From an uncultured Amylibacter sp. (GTDB taxonomy: Bacteria > Pseudomonadota > Alphaproteobacteria > Rhodobacterales > Rhodobacteraceae), in assembly GCA_959347345.1 (NCBI GenBank), contig OY365738.1:1054001-1118000 (forward strand): DNA of 64,000 nucleotides, given 5' to 3'. Made by a program: the position numbers and the translations under genes. Positions 55,607 to 64,000 of this stretch are shown one piece after another. A model generated the notes under the pieces. That model was not told the DNA's origin. It made no database searches and was given only the letters and a program-made list of their open reading frames with translations. Numbering within the stretch: the stretch's first letter is position 1; each line of letters begins with the position of its first letter.

Positions 55607-57229
55607 ATGACTCGCGAAAAAATCCACCTTTACGACACTACCTTGCGCGATGGACAGCAAACCCACGGCGTGGCGTTCAGCTTTAAGGACAAAACCCGTA
55701 TTGCCACCGCGCTGGACGCTCTGGGTATAGATTACATAGAGGGCGGATGGCCTGGCGCAAACCCCACGGATAGTGATTTCTTTGAAACCCCACCAAAGTT
55801 AAACTCCGCCACTTTCACCGCCTTTGGCATGACCAAACGTGCGGGCTATTCGGCGCAGAATGATTCCGTGCTGGCGGCGGTGATGAACGCAAATACCCCC
55901 GCCGTGTGTCTGGTTGGCAAAACCCACGATTTCCACGTCAGCACCGCGTTAAACATCAACCTTGATGAAAACCTTGAAAACATAGACAAATCCATCCGCT
56001 ATATCGTGCAATCGGGGCGCGAGGCCTTGTTTGATTGCGAGCATTTCTTTGACGGGTATTCCGCCAATCCCGATTACGCCTTGAAATGTGCGCTGGCGGC
56101 CTATACCGCAGGTGCGCGTTGGGTGGTTTTGTGCGATACGAACGGCGGGGCGATGCCCGACCAAGTCCGCTCTGCCACCCTTGCCGTGATAGACGCGGGC
56201 GTTCCGCGTGGTCATATCGGCATTCACACCCACAACGATACCGAGCATGCGGTTGCCAATTCTCTGGCGGCCGTGGATGCTGGGGCGCGTCAAATCCAAG
56301 GCACGTTAAACGGGCTGGGCGAGCGGTGTGGCAACGCCAATCTCATCACCCTGATTCCCACTTTGTTGTTAAAAGAACCCTATGCGAGCCAGTATGAAAC
56401 CGCAATAAACCCCGCGAATTTGGCGCAATTAACCGGGATTTCGCGTATGTTGGATGATATTTTAAACCGTATTCCGCATAAACAAGCCGCCTATGTCGGG
56501 GCTTCCGCCTTTGCCCATAAAGCGGGATTGCACGCCAGTGCGATTGTCAAAAACCCCAATACTTACGAGCATATTGCCCCCGATTTGGTCGGCAATCAGC
56601 GGATTGTCCCGATGTCTAACCAAGCGGGGCAGTCTAATCTGCGCACGCGACTGGAACAGGCGGGGATTAAGGTAGAAAAGGGCGATGTGCGGTTGCTGGC
56701 GATTTTGGAAGAGGTTAAATTGCGCGAGGATAAGGGCTATGCTTATGACATTGCCCAGGCTTCGTTTGAGATTTTGGCGAGGAAGATTTTGGGCGAATTG
56801 CCACATTATTTTTCTGTTGAATCCTATGATGTACAGGTGAAAACGGCGGCGGGTGCGAACGGGTTGCAGACGGTCTCGCGTGCTTCGGTCGCGTTGCGTA
56901 TTGGGGGTGAAGAAAAAATATCGTCCTATGAAAACCCGCCCCGTGCGGGTGCGGATGATGGACCTGTCCATGCCCTCAGCAGAGCGTTGATGGGCGATTT
57001 GGGTGCGTATCAAACGGCGGTTCAGGGCTTGCAATTGGTGGATTACAAGGTGCGGATTATCAACGGCGGGACCGAGGCTGTGACTCGCGTTGTCATAGAT
57101 TATATCGATGAAACGGGGCAGCATTTATCTACGGTGGGCTGTTCGTCCAACATTCTGGATGCTAGTTTTCAGGCGCAATGTGATGCGATTTATTGGAAAT
57201 TATTGTCGGCGGGTGTGTCGCCTGTTTGA
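55607..57229 (+). CDS. cimA: (R)-citramalate synthase
   Basis: Condenses pyruvate and acetyl-CoA to citramalate, a threonine-independent start of isoleucine synthesis. The HMGL-like catalytic domain has LYDTTLRDGQQTHGVAFS, IEGGWPGANPTD, HTHNDTEHAVANS, and QGTLNGLGERCGNANL. A LeuA-type dimer/regulatory domain fills about 390-540. This matches the long CimA type, not LeuA (which reads RDGEQSPG). Start ATG 55607 abuts a repeat array with no Shine-Dalgarno sequence. Confidence 0.92.
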   Translation: MTREKIHLYDTTLRDGQQTHGVAFSFKDKTRIATALDALGIDYIEGGWPGANPTDSDFFETPPKLNSATFTAFGMTKRAGYSAQNDSVLAAVMNANTPAVCLVGKTHDFHVSTALNINLDENLENIDKSIRYIVQSGREALFDCEHFFDGYSANPDYALKCALAAYTAGARWVVLCDTNGGAMPDQVRSATLAVIDAGVPRGHIGIHTHNDTEHAVANSLAAVDAGARQIQGTLNGLGERCGNANLITLIPTLLLKEPYASQYETAINPANLAQLTGISRMLDDILNRIPHKQAAYVGASAFAHKAGLHASAIVKNPNTYEHIAPDLVGNQRIVPMSNQAGQSNLRTRLEQAGIKVEKGDVRLLAILEEVKLREDKGYAYDIAQASFEILARKILGELPHYFSVESYDVQVKTAAGANGLQTVSRASVALRIGGEEKISSYENPPRAGADDGPVHALSRALMGDLGAYQTAVQGLQLVDYKVRIINGGTEAVTRVVIDYIDETGQHLSTVGCSSNILDASFQAQCDAIYWKLLSAGVSPV

Positions 57230-57284
57230 TAACAAGGGCAGTTGAACCTGCCCGACAAAATAAAAGAGGGGGTTGGTTTTGCAG

Positions 57285-58052
57285 ATGACTCCGCAACAGA
57301 TAGACTGCGCTGGGCAGGTTGAAACCAGCGATGGGGATAGGTTTTTATCCGTTATGACCGCCTCGCCCGATTTGCGCGGGGGGCTGTTTGTTTTATACGC
57401 TTTTCATTTGGAATTGGCGCGGATTGCGTGGCAAGGGGGCGAGCCTATGGCCGCGCTAATTCGCCTGCAATGGTGGCATGATAGGGTGGGGGCGGCTTCT
57501 GGTTCGGGCAGTGGAACTGGTGGTTTTTTGGCGGTCGCACTGGATGATTTGGTCGCGGAGGGCGCGGTTTCGGTTGCGGATTTAACGGCTATGGTTACCG
57601 CACGGATGACGGAAATCCAAGCCCCGCCTTATGGCGATGCGGGTGCTGCAACCACGCATTTGCGCGATACGGCGGGGCGGTTAATGTGGGCGGCAGTCTC
57701 TGCCTGCGGTGGAGGCAAGGCGGATGGCATGATGGAAACCGTTATGGACTATGGCGGTTTTGCTGGCGCGGCGGCATTTTTATGCGGAGTCGATGGTATG
57801 CGCCACGCGGGGGCAGAGGTTCTGATTGATGCCGATTTGCCCGATTTCGCGTCCCACGCTTTGGCTGGATTGCGCCGTGCAAAGGCGCGATTATTGGCGG
57901 GCGGAGTGGCGATTTCCGCCTATCCTGCCTTACGCGCGGGCTGGCAGGCAGAGCCTATTTTACGCCGAGCATCCCGCGCCCAACCCCCCGCATTATCCCC
58001 CTTAGGCAAGCGGATGTTGCTGATAGGCAAGGTCGCCCTGCGCAAGTTTTAA
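57285..58052 (+). CDS. Squalene/phytoene synthase-like protein (NDUFAF6-like)
   Basis: 255 residues. DRFLSVMTASPDLRGGLFVLYAFHLELARIAW and EPMAALIRLQWWHDRV fit the phytoene synthase fold. The Asp-rich catalytic motifs of true synthases are not apparent, so it more likely belongs to the NDUFAF6-like branch linked to respiratory complex I assembly. ATG 57285 is chosen over TTG 57273 because the purine tract AGAGGGGG sits too close to the latter. A short element scrap (GGGCAGTTGAACCTGCCC) lies upstream at about 57237-57254. Confidence 0.72.
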   Translation: MTPQQIDCAGQVETSDGDRFLSVMTASPDLRGGLFVLYAFHLELARIAWQGGEPMAALIRLQWWHDRVGAASGSGSGTGGFLAVALDDLVAEGAVSVADLTAMVTARMTEIQAPPYGDAGAATTHLRDTAGRLMWAAVSACGGGKADGMMETVMDYGGFAGAAAFLCGVDGMRHAGAEVLIDADLPDFASHALAGLRRAKARLLAGGVAISAYPALRAGWQAEPILRRASRAQPPALSPLGKRMLLIGKVALRKF

Positions 58053-58141
58053 CGCGGCTTTTAATCTGGTCGGGGTTTTTTTATAAAAACCGCCCATGCC
58101 GTCTTTACAATTGGTCATAAAAAAGCAATTATGCGCGGGTT

Positions 58142-58227
58142 GCGGGCGTGGCGGAATGGTAGACGCTGCAGACTTAAAATCTGTTTTCCGAAAGGGAGTG
58201 GGGGTTCGAGTCCCCCCGCCCGCACCA
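58142..58227 (+). tRNA. tRNA-Leu, anticodon TAA
   Basis: The acceptor stem GCGGGCG pairs with CGCCCGC, followed by discriminator A and encoded CCA. The anticodon loop is CTTAAAA. A long variable arm typical of tRNA-Leu is present (TTTTCCGAAAGGGAGTG region), and the T-arm has GGGGGTTCGAGTCCCCC. Reads UUA codons. Confidence 0.97.
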
Positions 58228-58308
58228 AATTTATGTTTAGATGTGTGGGGTTTTTGTGGTTTTTCGCGATTTATAGTGGTTTTTAGCGATTTTATTGCGA
58301 AAAATCGC

Positions 58309-58337
58309 TTGACAAGGTGTATCCTATGGGATACAAA
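58309..58337 (+). promoter_or_regulatory. Toxin-antitoxin promoter and operator
   Basis: TTGACA at 58309-58314 and TACAAA at 58332-58337 are 17 bases apart. TGTATCC-TATG-GGATACA (58318-58335) is a perfect inverted repeat between and over them. It is the expected binding site for the HTH antitoxin in autoregulation. Confidence 0.65.
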
Positions 58338-58436
58338 TTAGACAAACCATAAAAAACCAATTAAAAACAGACGAATCATAAAATTTAATACGAATTCTTA
58401 ACACTATATTTACGAATGACCCGCAAGGTTGTTTTT

Positions 58437-58745
58437 ATGAAAGAGATATACGAAACACAAACATTTCATGCTTGTATGAAGAAAGTCCGCGATGCTCGGG
58501 CTAAAGATGGTATTTTGACTCGCATTTATAGGCTTAGTATGGGCAATGCGGGCGACTATAAACGGCTTGGCGAAGAGCTGAGGGAATTACGGATTCAGAC
58601 AAGCAAAGGCTACCGAGTCTATTATATTGAAAATGATGATTTTATCATTATTTTATGGGTGGGACATAAGGGAACGCAGTCGCGTGATATTAAAAAAGCA
58701 AAAGAACTTGCAGAAGAAGGAAATGAACAATGGCTCTTGAATTAA
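58437..58745 (+). CDS. RelE/ParE-family toxin (addiction module killer type)
   Basis: Small basic toxin, probably an mRNA interferase. KVRDARAKDGILTRIYRLSMGNAGDYKRLGEELRELRIQ and YRVYYIENDDFIIILWVGHK match the HigB-like addiction-module killer group. About 102 residues from ATG 58437; ATG 58416 is an alternative. It overlaps the antitoxin gene by 16 bases, with the toxin first, as in higBA-type loci. Confidence 0.88.
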   Translation: MKEIYETQTFHACMKKVRDARAKDGILTRIYRLSMGNAGDYKRLGEELRELRIQTSKGYRVYYIENDDFIIILWVGHKGTQSRDIKKAKELAEEGNEQWLLN

Positions 58746-59191
58746 CACGGTTTGATGCGGCGGATTATCTGGAAACAGACGCTGAGAGAACTAGTTATAT
58801 GAACGCTTGCTTAAAAACGGGCGATGGTGAGCTTATCGCCCATGCGATTGGCGTGGTTGCTCGTTCGCGTGGCATGACGCAAATTGCCAAAGAAGCAGAG
58901 GTTTCACGCGAATCGCTGTACAAATCGCTCAGCAAAAAGGGGAATCCAGAATTCGCGACTATCTTAAAACTGATGGCGGCGTTGGATTTAACCCTGTGCG
59001 TAAAGCAGAAAAGAAAATCAAGGGCAAAGGTCGCGGTGAAATCTGCCACGAAATCCACGGCAAAGGTTGTGGCTAAATCCCCTGTAAAATCTCCCGCAAA
59101 GGTTGCGGTGAAATCCACCGCGAAACCCCCTGTAAAATCCCCTGCCAAACGCCCAGTAAAACAACCGACTCAGGCCGCCCATCCAGCCTAG
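58730..59191 (+). CDS. HTH antitoxin with histone-H1-like tail
   Basis: The first about 90 residues are a normal addiction-module antidote: RFDAADYLETDAERTSYMNA, and the HTH GMTQIAKEAEVSRESLYKSL. After residue 92 comes a tail of about 60 residues built from AKVAVKS, ATKSTAK, SPVKSPAK and KPPVKSPAKRPVK. This is Lys/Ala/Pro/Ser-rich and much like a histone H1 tail; it is absent from ordinary family members. It may strengthen non-specific DNA binding. AAGGAA precedes the ATG. Confidence 0.88.
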   Translation: MALELTRFDAADYLETDAERTSYMNACLKTGDGELIAHAIGVVARSRGMTQIAKEAEVSRESLYKSLSKKGNPEFATILKLMAALDLTLCVKQKRKSRAKVAVKSATKSTAKVVAKSPVKSPAKVAVKSTAKPPVKSPAKRPVKQPTQAAHPA

Positions 59192-59217
59192 TTTTTTTAT
59201 CGCCCGTGCTTTTCTGC

Positions 59218-59315
59218 AAGAGGGCGGGGGCTTTTGCTTGCTGTACCCGCATCAAAAGGTGCTGGCTGTTTTTTCATAAAGATATTTACGGGGTACGGGC
59301 GCAAAAGCCCTTTGG
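59218..59315. repeat. Hairpin after antitoxin, variant of nested element module
   Basis: GGGCTTTTGC pairs with GCAAAAGCCC and GTACCCG with CGGGGTAC. This is the arrangement seen at 5285 and 9243, with TGTG/CACA in the outer stem replaced by TGC/GCA. Probable fragment of the dispersed family, possibly acting as terminator. Confidence 0.65.
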
Positions 59316-59340
59316 CTATTTATAACTACCATAATTCAAA

Positions 59341-59450
59341 ATAACTCAAAATAACTCACTTTAACCACAATTAACCACGATTAACTGCGGGTGGTTATTT
59401 GTGGTTATTTTTTAACTCAATTAACCACAGGTGGTTATTTGTGGTTATGG
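59341..59450. promoter_or_regulatory. Phased decamer palindromes upstream of guaB
   Basis: Ten-base units follow in register: TTAACCACAA, TTAACCACGA, TTAACTGCGG, GTGGTTATTT, GTGGTTATTT, TTTAACTCAA, TTAACCACAG, GTGGTTATTT, GTGGTTATGG (59361-59450). The array is an inverted repeat with a 16-bp arm carrying one mismatch. Spacing is one helical turn, so a multimeric DNA-binding protein is a natural idea. The remaining part of the gap (59451-59565) holds CACTAAC heptamers and the guaB leader. Confidence 0.6.
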
Positions 59451-59541
59451 CAGTTATGAATAACCAATTAACTAATCACTAACCACTAACCACTAATCAT
59501 TAACAATTAAAGCCCTTGTCTTTTCGCAAAAAATACCATAA

Positions 59542-62231
<2,690 letters not shown>

Positions 62232-62368
62232 GTGAAACACAAGTGAAACCATAGCGTGAAAATACCCCCTTGCAATTTGGCGAATAAACGTTTATAGTGT
62301 TTGGCACAGTGTCTAGCATAGTGTCTGGGACACGCAAATGTATCAAAAATAAAGATAGTGCAGAAATT

Positions 62369-63232
62369 ATGGCAGATAAAAAAACATCCAAACCCGCCCC
62401 AAAAGCAAAAACAAAAGTTGCCCCAAAAGCCGAGCCGAAAAAGGTTGCGGTAAAAAAAGCTGCGGCCAAAAAGACTGAACCGAAAAAGGTTGTGGCTAAA
62501 AAGGTTGAGGCTAAAAAGCCCGAACCTAAAAAAGCTGTGGCTAAAAAGCCTGAACCGAAAAAGGCAGTGGCGACAAAAGCTGTGGCTAAAAAGGTTGAAT
62601 CTAAAAAGGCTGTGGCTAAAAAGCCTGAACCTAAAAAAGTTGAAGCTAAAAAACCCGCGACCAAACGTGCTCCCGCAAAAAAAACCGGACCTACTTTTGA
62701 ATGGAACGATACCCGTATCCGCCAGTTGAAAAAAATGTGGGCGGATGGAGAGTCTGCTGGCGAAATCGCGGCGACTCTGGGCGGATTAAGCCGCAACGCC
62801 ATTATAGGCAAGATTTATCGCTTGGGTCTGTCTAACCGCGACCCCGTCCCCGCCGTGAAAATGGATAAGCCAAAGGGGAAAAAACAACCCAAAGTCGCTT
62901 CCACAACCGCTCTGCCATCGGGGCAGAATAAGCTGCCGTTGCGCCGTCCGCCCGTTGTCCGCGCGGGGCACCCCCTGCCCCCACAACCCGCCGCCAATGA
63001 AATCAGCGAGGATGTTTTGCGCACGGCGGCAGAGACTCTGAAAAAAGCGAAGAAAATAAGCCTGATGGAGCTGACAGAGAAGACCTGTAAATGGCCTGTT
63101 GGCGACCCCTCGACTGATGATTTCTGGTTCTGCGGGCTGGATTCGGAGACGAGCAAACCCTATTGCAAAGCCCATAATGATGTCGCTTTCCACCCGCCGA
63201 ATATGCAACGTAAGATGCGGGTGAAGGTTTAG
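62369..63232 (+). CDS. gcrA: GcrA cell cycle regulator with long histone-like N-terminal extension
   Basis: GcrA acts with sigma-70 at methylated promoters in alphaproteobacteria. The normal protein begins near the HTH. Here the corresponding segment, FEWNDTRIRQLKKMWADGES with LGGLSRNAIIGKIYRLGLS, starts only at about residue 108. Residues 1-107 are Lys-rich repeats of AVAKKPEPKK and VEAKK type. The C-terminal SLMELTEKTCKWPVGDPSTD and FWFCG are conserved. I start at ATG 62369; an upstream GTG frame from 62297 is not needed. 287 residues. Confidence 0.93.
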   Translation: MADKKTSKPAPKAKTKVAPKAEPKKVAVKKAAAKKTEPKKVVAKKVEAKKPEPKKAVAKKPEPKKAVATKAVAKKVESKKAVAKKPEPKKVEAKKPATKRAPAKKTGPTFEWNDTRIRQLKKMWADGESAGEIAATLGGLSRNAIIGKIYRLGLSNRDPVPAVKMDKPKGKKQPKVASTTALPSGQNKLPLRRPPVVRAGHPLPPQPAANEISEDVLRTAAETLKKAKKISLMELTEKTCKWPVGDPSTDDFWFCGLDSETSKPYCKAHNDVAFHPPNMQRKMRVKV

Positions 63233-63262
63233 TTGTTAGTTATTAGTTGTTAGTTATTAGTG
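63231..63262. repeat. Heptamer array at gcrA stop codon
   Basis: TTTAGTTGTTAGTTATTAG and further units. The TAG of the first is the gcrA stop. Inverse partner at 63631-63686. Confidence 0.92.
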
Positions 63263-63605
63263 GGGGTAGTAGCCCTTCGGGTCTTCGTAATCGCTTGCGC
63301 GATACCGACCAGCGTGGTCTTTTGTGCGTAGCCCCCGCTTCGCGAGGGCATGCCAAAAGCCCTTGGGTTTCAAGCCTATAGGGATTCTATAAATCTACTA
63401 TCTGGAATAACAAGACGTTAGAGTGGATTATTTGTTTAGAATACTTGGGAATTGGTGATAGGTTTGCTCTAAATTTATTTAGGCTTGGCAAAAGATACGC
63501 AGGACAGGCTTTAGCCATAAAACCCCGTCCAGCTCTCCGCAGGAGGGGTGGGCGGGCGGGCAACCGAACGAAGTGAGGGCGCAACAAAAAACCTCTGCCC
63601 TAACA
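63263..63605 (+). repeat. Dispersed mosaic element, plus copy between gcrA and lysC
   Basis: Hairpin ATCGC-TTGC-GCGAT, GACCAGCGTGGTC, CTTTTGTGCGTAGCCC with stem CGC-TTC-GCG, GAATACTTGGGAATTGG, CTAAATTTATTTAG. The usual CCTAGATGCTAGG is replaced here by GGCAAAAGATACGCAGGAC. GTCCAGCTCTCCGC and GGGCGCAACAAAAAACC close the copy. Confidence 0.9.
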
Positions 63606-63630
63606 CCTAATAACCAACTTCCAATCCCTA

Positions 63631-63686
63631 ATAACCAATAACTAACAACTAACAACTAATAACTAATAACTAATAACTAATCGTTA
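63631..63686. repeat. Inverse heptamer array before lysC 3' end
   Basis: TAACTAA/CAACTAA units, then TCGTTAA supplying the stop codon of the minus-strand aspartokinase. Confidence 0.92.
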
Positions 63687-64000
63687 ATCCTTAACCTTCT
63701 CCAACTCAAACGACTCGTGCAACGCCCGCACCGCTTTTTCCATCATATCACGGCGGATTAACACGGACACCTTAATCTCTGACGTGGTAATCACCAAGAT
63801 ATTAATCCCATGATCCGCCAATACTTGGAACATCTGGGCGGCAATCCCCGAATGACTACGCATCCCGACACCTACCATAGATACCTTTGCCACTTCCGCA
63901 TCCGTGTGCAAATCGTCAAACTGCAAACCATCACTGGCAGCCTTACTTAACGCACTAACCGCCGCTTGCATCTGTTCCATAGGACAGGAAAACGTCATAT
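63684..64000 (-). CDS. lysC: Aspartate kinase, C-terminal part (cut by window edge)
   Basis: Only the last about 105 residues lie in the window. They form the paired ACT regulatory domains: [20 protein letters not shown] then [18 protein letters not shown], which bind lysine or threonine for feedback control. The kinase domain lies beyond 64000. Identification rests on the highly conserved second ACT motif. Confidence 0.9.
   Translation of the reverse strand, partial: MTFSCPMEQMQAAVSALSKAASDGLQFDDLHTDAEVAKVSMVGVGMRSHSGIAAQMFQVLADHGINILVITTSEIKVSVLIRRDMMEKAVRALHESFELEKVKD

Noticed and set aside
59341..59450. Chromosomal replication origin
   Set aside because: The TTAACCACA units differ from the DnaA box TTATCCACA. 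The site is short and flanked by ordinary metabolic genes, and I cannot compute GC skew. Kept only as a possible regulator site.

Overview
The window looks like chromosomal DNA of a free-living or loosely host-associated alphaproteobacterium. The supporting signs are a GcrA cell-cycle regulator, E1-beta and E1-alpha pyruvate dehydrogenase genes next to an FtsB-like gene, an lpd-lipA-coq10/ratA neighbourhood, ParE, adrenodoxin-type ferredoxin, and a class A RNase P RNA. Core genes are fairly GC-rich. Several short cassettes are clearly more AT-rich and look acquired. I could not place the genus from sequence alone.

Layout. 1-9250: a glycolysis/pentose-phosphate cluster (tkt, gap, pgk, class I fba) interrupted twice by AT-rich cassettes: a type II restriction-modification pair between tkt and gap, and an opposite-strand TPR protein plus small membrane protein between gap and pgk. 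9680-13565: ftsB, then pdhA-pdhB-pdhC; pdhC is frameshifted and lacks the lipoyl domain usual in E2. 14210-19420: rnpB, a cysteine synthase, an MscS-type channel and an orphan ABC ATPase. 19911-24560 (minus strand): a class III aminotransferase resembling taurine-pyruvate aminotransferase, a voltage-gated K+ channel, a small membrane protein and ctaD. 25205-36164: PlsB-like acyltransferase, Mn-type pyrophosphatase, RecD/Pif1-like helicase, queA, an MFS transporter, lpd, lipA, hpt and ratA. 36783-45388: parE, a DegP-type protease, ferredoxin, an unknown two-gene cassette, purD, fabG and fabD. 45631-53733: a GST, two tandem 14-codon peptide genes with their own consensus promoter, a small membrane protein, yciB-ftsY-xseA, and a very large repetitive lipoprotein. 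54074-64000: acpP, acuI, citramalate synthase, a phytoene-synthase-like protein, tRNA-Leu(TAA), a toxin-antitoxin pair, guaB, an RsmB-type methyltransferase, gcrA and the 3' end of lysC.

The most striking structure lies between genes. At least eight larger copies of a mosaic, multi-hairpin dispersed element, in both orientations, occupy intergenic gaps together with smaller fragments. Hairpin stems differ between copies by paired changes, so pairing is kept while sequence is not. Many gaps are also edged by tandem heptamers (TTAGTTA, TTAATCG, AATTCAY or ARTKATT type), commonly on one strand at the left edge and on the other at the right edge. Because seven is not a multiple of three, these arrays carry stop codons in all six frames. 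They often begin exactly at a gene's own stop codon, and in a few cases run into a start codon.

Functional links. pdhA and lpd share an 18-bp near-palindrome lying at the inferred transcription start, which suggests one repressor for the pyruvate dehydrogenase complex; lipA follows lpd and makes its cofactor. Other candidates for new biology are the tandem 14-aa peptides (46438-46539), the TPR/membrane-protein pair sharing an Asn-rich motif (5441-6995), and histone-H1-like tails on an antitoxin and on GcrA. All calls were made by reading the sequence, without database searches.
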